A DNA stretch of 64,000 bases from Chrysopilus asiliformis (GCA_964034945.1 OZ035962.1:72435274-72499273), one strand, 5' to 3'. Positions 21,828-34,517 are shown, numbered from the stretch's first letter. Notes: generated from the sequence alone by a model not told the origin. A program made the numbers and translations.

Positions 21828-22553
21828 AGAGCCTGTTTACACACAGATTGGAACTGAACGCTACTCTCAGTTTGCCAGGAAACAATTGGAAACGAAACGT
21901 AATTGAATTTTTTCATTGAATAGTTAAAGGAAAATAATTGTTTTCAATTAATATTCACTCAGAAAAATGGAGGCTAACTCGATGACCTACATACGGCGTA
22001 ATTGGCCTCGGGCAGGCGCGCGTTCGCCTGCATGTGGGCAAGTAAAACTGAGTTGACCTGTGGTCGGAGAAATTCTGAAATTAAGCCACCATCAGGTGAA
22101 GTAGGGCATTGGGAGCTGCACGAGTTGACCTTAGATAGGTTAACTCTGACCGCTAGCTGGCTTACAGACACCTCTGTAAGGTCAGAGTTAACCTGACAAA
22201 AAGTTGACCTGGACATTTTTTTGAGTGTTCGTCAGAATAAACTAAAAATTTTTTGAAATGGATAATAAAAAGTTTCTGGCAGCAAGCATGCTTTATGTTA
22301 GAGTTTATTCCATGTAGACATTTTTGCTTGCGAGATCCGAATTCTTTCACCACTGGAACGCAAATGACAATGGAACGAGAAAAATACGCACTGAAAAATA
22401 CCAACCAATCAGAACCACATGCACGGAACGCTGAAAATGGAAAATCTTTGTTTTCTGGTTCAGTACCCCAATATTGTCCCCGTTCTTCCCTTTATCATCA
22501 TTTCGACATTTTCGTTCAGTCTCATGTTCATGCCCAATCTGTGTGTAAACATG
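21828..22553. mobile_element. TIR element, ends GTTTACACACAGATTGG
   Basis: The left end TTAGAGCCTGTTTACACACA continues GATTGG. The right end is its complement with three mismatches in the outer ten bases. The ends face TTA and TAA, which hints at a PIF/Harbinger-like 3-bp target, but the duplication is not perfect. The interior holds another inverted pair, GGTTAACTCTGACC (22139-22152) and GGTCAGAGTTAACC (22180-22193), in an unusually GC-rich block (21970-22215). No transposase frame was recognised. Confidence 0.6.
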
Positions 22554-22620
22554 GTCTAACGGTAAGTGAAGTGGCCGACAAACGCAGAGGTCTCGGGTTC
22601 GAGCCTCGACAGTGGTAAGA
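22551..22620 (+). ncRNA. tRNA-like sequence (SINE head or tRNA pseudogene)
   Basis: An A-box-like TGGTCTAACGG is followed about 34 bases later by a consensus B box, GGTTCGAGCC. The T-arm TCGGG-TTCGAGC-CTCGA pairs over five positions. The expected acceptor stem does not form because the 5' side is replaced by the end of the TIR element. It is therefore not a functional tRNA gene; a tRNA-derived SINE cut by the element is more likely. Confidence 0.6.
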
Positions 22621-22649
22621 GATGTTTCAACACAACATTTTTATCTTAT

Positions 22650-22925
22650 CCTATAATATAATACGATGAATGTCTGTCTGTCTGTCTGTCTGCACAAACG
22701 ATCTCGAAAACCCGCCTAACGATTTTCACGAAACTTGGGGGTTAGGGATTTTCGGGCACAAGAAATCGATCTAGATAGGTCTCACCCCTGAGAAAATCCC
22801 CCTTCGATCGCCGGGTATCTTCGAATTGGGTAGTCCGATCTTAATGAAACTTTACAGTATTACTAAGGGGGCTAAGGGCTTTCGATTTTTCCACTACAAA
22901 CCTGACTTTTCCACTACAAACCTGA
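22650..22925 (+). repeat. Interspersed repeat family C copy
   Basis: Starts tcctataatataatacgatgaatgtctgtctg and continues cacaaacgatctcgaaaacccgcc, acgattttcacgaaactt and ctaagggggctaagggctttcg. The same series recurs at 42784-43160, there with internal duplication. The TATAATA..ATGAATGTCTGTCTG opening resembles the ends of some arthropod Helitron-like elements, but I cannot see a CTRR end and hairpin, so this is only a suggestion. Confidence 0.65.
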
Positions 22926-23536
22926 TATTTTTATATAAAAAAAATCAATATTATACCCAATTATATTCATCATATGAAGTTTAATTATGTAAGAAAGGTA
23001 TCGTCTCACCGTTAGGTGGATTAGACTGTGTTTTTCTAACTTCTAGAATTTTACTGGAAGAATTTTACTGGAGATACAATTAACAATGATTACCAAAGTC
23101 ACCAAATATTGTGACGCTGTTGTTTGAGATCTAAAATTTCTTAGCAGATTAAAAATCCATTTCGGATCAAATAGCCCTCACAGAACAGTAGGGTTGCATT
23201 CTGGATTTTCAAGAGAAACGTTTGACGAAAAGAATTTCAAATACAATCTTCACTGTACCGCGAGTTAGTAGCATTTGGCGAATTTCATCCAGAACCGATC
23301 AAGCAATTTTAACAGCAGGAGCTAAATGTCTTAAGTAACAATGTTAAGCAACATTGAACCAACACCCTGTTCACCTGGTTAGTAATATCGTCTCACGTAC
23401 CTTTGCCTCCATATCGCCCGTAGGAGTGACTAAGTTTTTGTAAATGTTTTTTTTCCGTATTACCGGCACCAGCGACTTTGAATTCAAGAAATTCTTCGCC
23501 AATTTTCTTTGCGTCTATTTGTTTTTGCGATTTCTT
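22926..23536. other. No recognised feature
   Basis: Mixed-composition sequence with no supported gene or terminal repeats. Confidence 0.45.
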
Positions 23537-23544
23537 GTGACTTG

Positions 23545-25007
23545 CAGTGTTGGGGCCAGATAATTATTTTTTTATCTAGATAAAGATAAAGATAAATGCT
23601 CGTAATGTTTATCTAGATAAGATAATAGATAATGAAAATATGAAAGATAATAGATAAGATAAGATAAAAAGCCAAATTATCTAGATAATTTTTAGATAAA
23701 TATTTATTTTGACATTGCACAAAATTCAAAATTACGTACTAAAAAAAATAGCACAAAATTTTTTGCTTTTCTTGATTTCCAATTTAAATATAATAAGAAA
23801 CGAAATAATAATAAAAGAAAACGGATAAGAAACGTTATCGTAACGTAACGAAATAACGAAATGATTTTCGGGCTTTTTCTTCAAAATTACGTTATAATGA
23901 ACGTTATAGAAATTCAATTCCGTTACCATAACGAAAAACGAAAAAAATATTACGTTTTTTCGTTGTTTATTAGTATTTCCTTGTTTTGTTCAGTATTATT
24001 TTTTGTGAAATTTCCCACGAAAGTTCATCAAGTATAACCCCACAGACATAAAATATAATCAAAAATATTGGAGTAGTGTTTTTAATCGTATTTTGATTCT
24101 AAATCGGATTTTGTTTTGGCCAGATTCACTCTATTTCTGGAGATACAAAAATGGAAATCTTCTAAGCAAGTTTTTTGGTAGCGAAAAGATTTTCTTTTTA
24201 GTAACCTCAGAAGTAGAGCGAAATTCTATAAAAAAATTCCATATCTTTGATATCAAAATCACGCTTTTGTGGAGACAGTTTTTTTAGTGAACAAAACTTT
24301 TGTGTGATTTTTTGTCTTTTGTATTTTTTATTGATTATTTAACTTAATAATCACATTTTTTTTCCGTTTTTATTTGTATTTTCTTTTTGCTGAGTTTTAT
24401 TATTTGTTATACAATTTATTTTTATGGAAACTGAACTGAATTACTTTGTGATAAACTATTATTACAGTGCGTTTTTTTGTTTTCAGTTTCAATACAATGT
24501 GTAACGGAATAATAACATTATAACGTAACGAAATTAAGTTTTTTATCGATACAAAACGAAATAACGTCACGAAATATAAGTTTAATTTTGCTACGTAAGG
24601 AAATTTATAACGTTATGATTTTTTATTTCGTTCATAGCCCGGTTTACACTTGGCAACAGTTACTGGCAGAACTTTTTTTTTATGGACAAGAGAAGAGAGG
24701 CGAGGGAAAGAGTGATACTTCGCTTCCTTGTCCGTAAACGAAAATTGTTGCCAAGTATAAAACTGTTCCTAAAAAAAGTTTTTAGGTTTTCAAAAGTATG
24801 CAGAAAACAATTTCGTTTCAGCATTTTTTCAGATTTAATTTTTTGATTTTCGGTGGTAACGATTATCTCTAGATAAATGGGATTTTCCTTTATCTAGATA
24901 AGATAAAGATAACTTTTTTGGGGTGTTATCTAGATAAGATAAAGATAACATTTTTTTTTATCTAGATGATTATCTAGATAATTATTATCTAGATAACCCC
25001 AACACTG
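23545..25007. mobile_element. Non-autonomous hAT element rich in TTATCTAGATAA
   Basis: The ends are CAGTGTTGGGG and CCCCAACACTG, flanked by a perfect 8-bp duplication GTGACTTG (23537-23544, 25008-25015). Both subterminal zones (23565-23700, 24860-25000) are arrays of tatctagataa/gataaagataa motifs, probably the transposase-binding clusters. A second layer of cgttat.taacgtaacgaaa motifs follows (23830-23960 and 24500-24630). A small inverted pair (GTTTACACTTGGCAACA at 24645-24661 and its near complement at about 24747-24763) may be a further nested MITE. No transposase is encoded. Confidence 0.93.
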
Positions 25008-25015
25008 GTGACTTG

Positions 25016-26839
25016 TCGTTTGTTTGCCGGTGAAAACTTGTAAAAATGACTAGACCGCAGTTTTTAAGTTGGTTCAATGAGTAGAAAGATGCAAGATGGA
25101 TTCTAGATCATGTGGACATTCAGAATCTTAAAGAGATAAGCAGATATAATCTATATATTTCTTCTATAATCTTAACTTGGAAATGCTTAGCATCTTCAGG
25201 TAGTGGTCGGTTTATAGATGCGATCGGAAACGCTTGAGCTGTCTATCAATCTTTGGTTTTGCGCCAAGAATACGCCGATTGGACGCAATTTATAAAACGT
25301 GCTTGGGCTTAAATGAAAAAGTAAACCTTTCTCACTATCTGCTTTTTCCTAATACAAACATTTAGCATTGATGTTGATATAAACGATTAATTATTCCACC
25401 TGGAACTGGGCGCGATTCCGTCATCAAGCAGACTTTAAGATCACTTTTGCTGCTATACTAACTTATTAGCTTTAGTCAATCGAAGTGATTGTGATCTTTT
25501 TATTGGTTGTCTTGTAAAAAACTATTTTCGACTTAATTAAGATCAAATTTATGATTCCTTTAGTTTTTTTTTGTTGGGGTTTTTCGGTCTTGCCTACGTA
25601 TTTACTTTTTTACTGCAATCTAAATATGCAAGGTCAAAAAATTCGTTATGGTTTATTGATCTTAAAGAGAGAATTAACAACAAAATTCAAGTGGGCAGCT
25701 TTTTTTAAATTAATGTGTGAAGATCTTTTTATACTCATAGAAATTATCTAGAATTTAAATTTGGAATGGTTTTGAGCCATCTGATTTTAGACTGTAAATG
25801 AAAAACATTTGATTCAAATGACGGTTCTTGATGCAACTACATGCCCGATTCTCTTAGCGAAGGAACAGAAACTATTGAAAATATGATAATCGTAATATTT
25901 ATTGTTACTACGCAATAATTGTACTTTTTATGGTGTAAACCATATTTTTTGACCATGCCTTGTCTATGCTGTCTAGTATACAGTCTACTTTGATGCTTCG
26001 TCACTAAAAATAATAAACGTCGAAATTTCTTGCAATTTAATAAAAAAAACTTTCTCTTGGAAGTTTGTTTTTTAAGTAATTTAAATTGGGACGCGAAGAA
26101 ACCAAAGTTAAATTTAATTAGGTGCAGTTTAATAGATTTCCGGCAAATAGTTCAGAAGTTTTTTTTCAATTTATACAGGAACACTTATTTTCAATTTATA
26201 TAGGAATTTTGTTTATTGCAAAAAATATTGCTACAAATTCTTTTTAAATGCTTTATTGACAAGAAATAGATTGATGTTAAACAATAAAGGTTTGCCTAAG
26301 ATGACATTATTTTAGTTTCAGATTTAAGCCGCTGTAATGATGAATAAAATAATATGAAATGAAACGAGATGAGAATGAGAACAACAAAATGTATTGCATA
26401 TGTATATACATAATAATATGTATATAGCCATATAATTTATAAAAATCGATATTCAAATTTCTTATACTAAGGATTGGGACGGCACAGTAAATAAATTTAT
26501 GTAAATGCTAATGAAAAGTCCAGGTAAGTGTTTTACTTAAGTAATAGACGCTGAGAAACAACAAAATGTTTCAACAACACAATACCAGAGAGATTTTATG
26601 AGCACTGAAATTTATGCGATGTCTTAAAGAAAATGTTTTGATTGGATATTGTGCAAAAGTTTCCCATTCAATACTCTTCTACTGACAAAGGCGGTAAACA
26701 ATGAAACTTCTATGCATCACATAATTTTAGGCGCTAAAATAACGGATTTAACCAAAGAAATAAAGTCTTCTTATAACTTGAAAGAGATAGCATGATACGA
26801 TAATAAAGCATTTTTAGAGTCATCCAAAAAAATCTTTAA
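25016..26839. other. Gene-free AT-rich stretch
   Basis: No supported gene. Open frames are short and T-rich. Some stretches look like unique intergenic or intronic DNA. No terminal repeats were recognised. Confidence 0.45.
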
Positions 26840-27070
26840 AAGATCTTGAAACATCTTTGAAGAAGTTGGAATTTAATAAAATAAAATGAATTTGAGAAAA
26901 ATCAAGAAAACGCGACACCAGCAAAATTGGCTTCCTTCGACTTTGCAGTTTTTTTTTCGCAGAAAAATATTCAATCGATGGGCATAAGAAATCTGATACA
27001 AATGAATAAAAAATAGATTTTGGGAGAAGCAAATATCTATTATTCAAAATACTGATCAATAAACCCTAAG
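26840..27070. repeat. Family E copy, left part (split by satellite-bearing element)
   Basis: Matches 12432-12600 in order: atattcaatcgatggg, gatacaaatgaata, gagaagcaaatat.tattcaaaatac and caataaaccctaag. The copy continues at 32384-32440 (ccctaagttccgagaaatcg) after the 5.3-kb insertion. Confidence 0.65.
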
Positions 27071-30000
27071 CACAAACTAATCATAAGCAGACTAACATTT
27101 TCATTCAATCCATTCTAGAACAAAATTGAATTTCAACTTCCAAAAAATAAATACCCATAGCAACCACTCCAGAATGGATTGAATGAAAATGTTAGTCTGC
27201 TTATGATTAGTTTGTGGTTTCACCATACGGGTATAAAACAGGTATAATTGTATTATTTGTATTATTAATAATTAGTTGATAGTTTTACTTATTTTTGTTT
27301 CTTTCTAATTTTAGGCTAATGCTTGTAATGTACTTAATTGTTAAAGTAAATGGGCGTTCAATATATTGAAGGGTGTTCAATATATTGGAAGGTTTGTGCA
27401 TTTACTACTGCAAATGCGAATGGTTTTCGACTGTGATTCCAATGAATGGACATTTGTTTTGGTTTGAGTTTATTGCCTTTTATCAGTAGTGAAAGTTTTT
27501 TCTGTTAAACCTGTTCGGTCCAGTGCAACTGTGGCACTGTGTTATCACCGTGAAGGTTCATGTTTGTTTCGGGCTCAGGGGAGTGACGAAGCTTCGTTCA
27601 ATATATTGACGGGCGTTAACTATATTGAAGGGTTATCAATATATTGGAAGGTGTTCAATATATTGAAGGGTGTTCAATATATTGAAGGGTGTTCAATATA
27701 TTGAAGGATGTTCAATATATTGAAGGGTGTTCAATATATTTAAGGGTGTTCAATATATTTAAGGGTGTTCAATATATTGAAGGGCGATCAATATATTGAA
27801 GGGTGTTCAATATATTGAAGGGTGTTCAATATATTTAAGGGTGTTCAATATATTGAAGGGTGTTCAATATATTGAAGGGTGTTCAATGTATTGAAGAGTG
27901 TTCAATATATTGAAGGGTGTTCAATATATTGAACACTGTTCAATATATTGAAGGATGTTCAATATATTGAAAGGCGCTCAATATATTGAAGGGTGTTCAA
28001 TATATTGAGGGGTTTTCAATGTATTGAAGGATGTTCAATATATTGAAGGATGTTCAATATATTGAAGGGTGTTCAATATATTGAAGGGCGTTCAATATAT
28101 TGAAGGGTGTTCAATATATTGAAGGGTGTTCAATATATTGAAGGGCGTTCAATATATTGAAGGGTGTTCAATATACTGAAGTGTGTTCAATATATTGAAG
28201 GATGTTCAATATATTGAAGGATGTTCAATACATTGAAAGGCGTTCAATATATTGAAGGGTGTTCAATATATTGAAGCGTGTTCAATATATTGAAGTTTGT
28301 TCAATATATTGAAGGGTGTTCAATATATTGAAGGGTGTTCAATATATTGAAGGATGTTCAATATATTGAAGGATGTTCAATATATTGAAAGGCGCTCAAT
28401 ATATTGAAGGGTGTTCAATATATTGAGGGGTTTTCAATGTATTGAAGGATGTTCAATATATTGAAGGATGTTCAATATATTGAAGGGTGTTCAATATATT
28501 GAAGGGCGTTCAATATATTGAAGGGTGTTCAATATATTGAAGGGTGTTCAATATATTGAAGAATGTTCAATATATTGAAGGATGTTCAATACATTGAAAG
28601 GCGTTCAATATATTGAAGGGTGTTCAATATATTGAAGCGTGTTCAATATATTGAAGTTTGTTCAATATATTGAAGGGTGTTCAATATATTGAAGGGTGTT
28701 CAATATATTGAAGGATGTTCAATATATTGAAGGATGTTCAATATATTGAAAGGCGCTCAATATATTGAAGGGTGTTCAATATATTGAAGGGTGTTCAATA
28801 TATTGAAGGATGTTCAATATATTGAAGGATGTTCAATACATTGAAAGGCGTTCAATATATTGAAGTTTGTTCAATATATTGAAGGGTGTTCAATATATTG
28901 AAGGGTGTTCAATATATTGAAGGATGTTCAATTTATTGAAGGATGTTCAATATATTGAAAGGCGCTCAATATATTGAAGGGTGTTCAATATATTGAGGGG
29001 TTTTCAATGTATTGAAGGGTGTTCAATATATTGAAGGGTGTTCAATATATTGAAGGGTGTTCAATATATTGAAGGGTGTTCAATATATTGAAGGGCGTTC
29101 AATAAATTGAAGGGTGTTCAATATATTGAAGGATGTTCAATTTATTGAAGGATGTTTAATATATTGAAGAGTGTTCAATAAATTGAAGGGTGTTCAATAT
29201 ATTGAAGGATTTTCCATATATTGAAGGGCGTTCAATAAATTGAAGGGTCTTCAATATATTGAAGGGTGTTCAATATATTGAAGGGTGTTCAATATATTGA
29301 AGGGTGTTCATTATATTGAAGGATGTTCAATATATGGAACGATGTTCAATATATTGAAAGGCGTTCAATATATTGAAGGGTGTTCAATATATTGAAGGGC
29401 GTTCAATATATTGAAGGGTGTTCAATATATTGAAGGATGTTCAATATATTGAAGGATGTTCAATATATTGAAGGGTGTTCAATATATTGAAAGGTGTTCA
29501 ATATATTGAAGGGTGTTCAATATATTGAAGGATGTTCAATATATTGAAGGATGTTCAATATATTGAAAGGCGTTCAATATATTGAAGGGTGTTCAATATA
29601 TTGAAGGGTGTTCAATATATTGAAGGGTGTTCAATATATTGAAGGATGTTCAATATATTGAAGGGTGTTCAATATATTGAAGGATGTTCAATATATTGAA
29701 GGATGTTCAATATATTGAAGGGCGTTCAATATATTGAAGGGTGTTCAATATATTGAAGGGTGTTCAATGTATTGAAGAGTGTTCAATATATTGAAGGGTG
29801 TTCAATATATTGAAGGGTGTTCAATATATTGAAGGGCGTTCAATATATTGAAGGGTGTTCAATATATTGAGGGGTGTTCAATGTATTGAAGCGTGTTCAA
29901 TATATTGAAGGGTGTTCAATATATTGAAGGGTGTTCAATATTTTGAAAGGTGTTCAATATATTGAAGGGTGTTCAATTGAAGGGTGTTCAATTGAAGGGT

Positions 30001-32383
30001 GCTCAATATATTGAAGGATGTTCAATATATTGAAAGATGTTCAATATAATGAAGGGTGTTCAATATATAGAAGGATGTTCAATATATTGAAGTTTGTTCA
30101 ATATATTGAAGGGTGTTCAATATATTGAAGGGTGTTCAATATATTGAAGGATGTTCAATATATTGAAGGATGTTCAATATATTGAAGGCGCTCAATATAT
30201 TGAAAGGTGTTCAATATATTGAGGGGTTTTCAATGTATTGAAGGGTGTTCAATATATTGAAGGGTGTTCAATAAATTGAAGGGTGTTCAGTATATTGAAG
30301 GATTTTCCATATATTGAAGGGCGTTCAATAAATTGAAGGGTGTTCAATATATTGAAGGGTGTTCAATATATTGAAGGGTGTTCAATATATTGAAGGGTGT
30401 TCAATATATTGAAGGGTGTTCATTATATTGAAGGATGTTCAATATATGGAAGGATGTTCAATATATTGAAAGGCGTTCAATATATTGAAGGGTGTTCAAT
30501 ATATTGAAGGGTGTTCAATATATTGAAGGGTGCTCAATATATTGAAGGATGTTCAATATATTAAACGATGTTCAATATATTGAAAGGCGTTCAATATATT
30601 GAAGGGTGTTCAATATATTGAAGGGCGTTCAATATATTGAAGGGTGTTCAATATATTGAAGGATGTTCAATATATTGAAGGATGTTCAATATATTGAAGG
30701 GTGTTCAATATATTGAAAGGTGTTCAATATATTGAAGGGTGTTCAATATATTGTAGGATGTTCAATATATTGAAGGATGTTCAGTATATTGAAGGGTGTT
30801 CAATATATTGAAAGGTGTTCAATATATTGAAGGGTGTTCAATATATTGAAGGATGTTCAATATATTGAAGGATGTTCAATATATTGAAGGATGTTCAATA
30901 TATTGAAGGGCGTTCAATATATTGAAGGGTGTTCAATATATTGAAGGGTGTTCAATGTATTGAAGAGTGTTCAATATATTGAAGGGCGTTCAATATATTG
31001 AAGGGTGTTCAATATATTGAAGGATGTTCAATATATTGAAGGATGTTAAATACATTGAAAGGCATTCAATATATTGAAGGGTGTTCAATATATTGAGGGG
31101 TGTTCAATGTATTGAAGCGTGTTCAATATATTGAAGGGTGTTCAATATATTGAAGGGTGTTCAATATATTGAAAGGTGTTCAATATATTGAAGGGTGTTC
31201 AATATATTGAAGGATGTTCAATATATTGAAGGATGTTCAATATATTGAAAGGCGTTCAATATATTGAAGGGTGTTCAATATATTAAAGGGTGTTCAATGT
31301 ATTGAAGAGTGTTCAATATATTGAAGGGTGTTCAATATATTGAAGGGTGTTCAATATATTGAAGGATGTTCAATATATTGAAGGATGTTCAATATATTGA
31401 AAGGCGTTCAATATATTGAAGGGTGTTCAATATATTGAGGGGTGTTCAATGTATTGAAGAGTGTTCAATATATTGAAGGGTGTTCAATATATTGAAGGGT
31501 GTTCAATATATTGAAGGGTGTTCATTATATTGAAGGATGTTCAATATATGGAAGGATGTTCAATATATTGAAAGGCGTTCAATATATTGAAGGTGTTCAA
31601 TATATTGAAGGGTGTTCAATATATTGAAGGGTGCTCAATATATTGAAGGATGTTCAATATATGGAACGATGTTCAATATATTGAAGGATGTTCAATATAT
31701 TGAAAGGCGCTCAATATATTGAAGGGTGTTCAATATATTGAGGGGTTTTCAATGTATTGAAGGATGTTCAATATATTGAAGGATGTTCAATATATTGAAG
31801 GGTGTTCAATATATTGAAGGGTGTTCAATATATTGAAGGGTGTTCAATATATTGAAGGATGTTCAATATATTGAAGGATGTTCAATATATTGAAGGATGT
31901 TCAATATATTGAAAGGCGTTCAATATATTGAAGGGTGTTCAATATATTGAAGGGTGTTCAATGTATTGAAGAGTGTTCAATATATTGAAGGGTGTTCAAT
32001 ATATTGAAGGGTGTTCAATATATTGAAGGGTGTTCAATATATTGAAGGATGTTCAATATATGGAAGGATGTTCAATATATTGAAAGGCGTTCAATATATT
32101 GAAGGGTGTTCAATATATTGAAAGGTGTTCAATATATTGAAGGGCGTTCAATATATTGAAGGGTGTTCAATATATTGAAGGATGTTTGAAAGGTGTTCAA
32201 TATATTGAAGGATGTTCAATATATTGAAGGATGTTCAATATATTGAAAGGCGTTCAATATATTGAAGGGTGTTCAATATATTGAGGGGTGTTCAATGTAT
32301 TGAAGAGTGTTCAATATATTGAAGGATGTTCAATATATTGAAGGATTGAATGAAAATGTTAGTCTGCTTATGATTAGTTTGTG
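27071..32383. mobile_element. Inverted-terminus element whose body is a satellite
   Basis: The left terminus CACAAACTAATCATAAGCAG (about 48 bp in all) is repeated inverted at the right terminus (32342-32383). It is also inverted at 27169-27216, so the left end can form a 48-bp hairpin with a loop of about 50 bases. A perfect 7-bp direct repeat CCCTAAG flanks the unit (27064-27070, 32384-32390). Family E paralogue 12432-12645 shows the same locus without the insert and with one copy of that heptamer (one base different). Between the ends lie a ccatacgggtataaaa family A end (27217-27237), a unique part and the 19-bp satellite. No transposase was seen. The design recalls fold-back elements and tandem-bearing MITEs. 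Confidence 0.75.
27346..32345. repeat. 19-bp satellite, consensus TTCAATATATTGAAGGGTG
   Basis: Two or three stray units at 27346-27395 precede a unique gap of about 200 bases. A near-continuous array then runs from 27596 to 32345, roughly 250 units. Each unit holds the perfect 14-bp palindrome TTCAATATATTGAA plus a 5-base spacer, usually GGGTG, GGATG, AGGCG or GGGCG. Rare variants (ttcaatgtattg, aagcgtg, gaggggtttt) recur together, showing longer higher-order blocks copied within the array; for example the gaggggtttt variant lies at 28007, 28425 and 28995, spaced 22 and 30 units. Open frames reading YIEG..NIL are produced by the repeat. Confidence 0.97.
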
Positions 32384-32390
32384 CCCTAAG

Positions 32391-34402
32391 TTCCGAGAAA
32401 TCGAAAAATCAGTGGTTAGCCCTATTTACAAAAGGAATTTCCTTAACCCTTTGAGGCATAGTGGTAAGCATACATACCACCTATTTATTCTCATATTTGC
32501 ATGAAATATTTTATATTTGAAGGATTCTTGTCAGGTCTTTGCGTTTTTTACCTTCTTATAGTATATGGGAACATACGCGAAAGGTTGAACAGTGTTTTGC
32601 ATTAGTTATGCCTTTATTATAATTGAGGTTCAATAAACTTTGAAAAAAAAAATATCTGATGTAAACAGCTTTACTTTATTATACAAAATCTACGTGTTTG
32701 CTCAATGTACCTGACGAATAAAATTAAAGTTTATATAGAAATATGAATGTTTGTTTTACGTTTTGGTTTTGTCGGTCTGTCCGTTGTACGTATCTTAATA
32801 AACTCGCTGGCCTAGCCACTTGAAATTTTTTTGTAAATAAGTTCTACAAAAATCGTTGTTTTCTATCAACTGTTGAAAAAGTAGCGGTAGCTATAACGAA
32901 TACCTCCCATACAATTTTTTTGGAAAAAATACTCTTTTTTAAAAATTTCTCGAAACCTGTGCGCTTTTGGGAAAAAATAGAATATTAAGGATATAAAATG
33001 TTTTATATTTTTTATTTTAACGGTTTTTACGTATCCTTAACGGTTCTCGAGATATTTGAAAAAAAATATTATTTTTCATATATTTTTTCGAGACTAAATA
33101 TTGCCGAGGAAAGTTTTGTGTTGATCACAACTAATATTTTCGAAAATCATTAGCTTGCAAGTAATTTGCAAAAATTTAATATTTTACCGTTTAATGATAA
33201 AATCTCAATAACGGTAAAAGATTATCCGTTACAGTTCAAAACAAAATTGTGGCAAATGTTATTCTTTTCAATTCTTCTTATATATTTAACATCTTAAAAC
33301 CTGTTAGTTTTCGAAAGAATGGCAAAAAACTATTTTTTTATGTAACGGTATATCTCGATACAGGTTTGAGATATCGAGTTATAGTAAAAGACAAAAGTGT
33401 AAGAAGTTTAACTGTCTTCAATTTTCTTTATATATAAGCCTAGTATGCAGTTCGAGTAAAATGAAATTTTAACGCGGTCTCCAAATTGGCACATTAAAAC
33501 CGACCGAAAACGAAATTTCGAATTTTAAAAAACCGACATTTTGGTTACTTCCTAAAATTAATTTTGTAATTTGGACCTCAGGTTCGTCATTTTAAATTTC
33601 GAAAATCTGATAACGGATTTGTCATCAGCGACCCTAGAAACCCTCGTATATAAATTTTCATGTCATTCGGCCTTTCTGAAAAATCTGTGTCTCAAAGATG
33701 GAAAAAATTTCTGCAGTTTTTTCAAGAAATTTTTTTTTTTGTCAACAAACTTGACTGCTATTCAAAATTTTATGAAAATCTAAAAACTTTGTGCCTGTCG
33801 TAGAGAAAATTAATACCTTTACATGGAGTTTATTAAAGCTTTAATTGTGTATATATTATCATAATTAAATTTGTGATACCAATTAGTATCCACTCTCTCT
33901 CTCTCCGCAAATTTTTGAACCAGTATTCAATCTCGAAATCAAATTTACGCCGAGAATGGGGTTGAATGTTCATTGATTTTCCTGGTACTTCAATAAGCAT
34001 TTTACAAATGTTTTGTAGAAAAGCTATGCCTACACACTTAGGTATTTCAGTTTCGCAGGAAAATGTTTAATCGTACCGATTATAGTTTAGCCTTTTATTG
34101 ACTTCTAATAATTATGATTTTAATTTATCATTAATTAACATAATTAGGTTTAGGAATGTATTCAAAACATATTCAATAATTAGCAGAATATCGACATGTG
34201 TCGCAGAATTGATGTAACATCAAGAGATTAATTAAATTGTTTTCAATTTAATCAAGAGATTAATAAAAATATTTTTTTTTATTTATTTGTCTAGTCAAAA
34301 TTATTTACAAAGATCAAAGTTTTTTTTAATGATCCGATGGAAGATCCGGACTAACTCCCATACAAATCCGTAACCCAAGTTTTATCGGGGTCATGATCTG
34401 TT
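32391..34402. other. Degenerate repeat sequence, no gene seen
   Basis: After the family E remainder (to about 32440) comes a lone TTAACCCTTTGAGGCATAGT end with a GGTAAGCATACATACC palindrome (about 32448-32487), possibly half of a piggyBac-like MITE. Then follow a decayed family A/B-like block (32765-33200; gtcggtctgtccgttg, cacttgaaattttttt) and a family D-like block (33560-33670). A CT microsatellite lies at 33893-33906. Confidence 0.5.
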
Positions 34403-34517
34403 GCCCTATCACCGATTGGTTTGAGTCGTAATTTCAACGTTGTTGTTAGTATAAAACACTAACAACAACATTGAATTTACAATGTCGAATCAATCGTATC
34501 GTGCTCGGTGATAGGGC
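34403..34517. mobile_element. 115-bp hairpin MITE
   Basis: GCCCTATCACCGA at the left and TCGGTGATAGGGC at the right begin two arms that pair through most of their length. The centre is ttgttgttagt...actaacaacaa with an 8-base loop. One arm has about 12 extra bases (gcacgatacgat). No certain target duplication was found. Confidence 0.7.

Noticed and set aside
22551..22620. Functional tRNA gene
   Set aside because: The T-arm and both boxes are fine, but the acceptor stem cannot pair and the 5' side belongs to another element.
27596..32345. CRISPR-like array of short palindromic repeats
   Set aside because: Units are 19 bp head to tail with a 5-base spacer that is not variable in the CRISPR sense. 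There are no cas genes and the genome is eukaryotic.
32448..32487. Third large piggyBac-like element starting TTAACCCTTTGAGG
   Set aside because: Only one end with a palindrome was found. No inverted partner next to TTAA was seen downstream.
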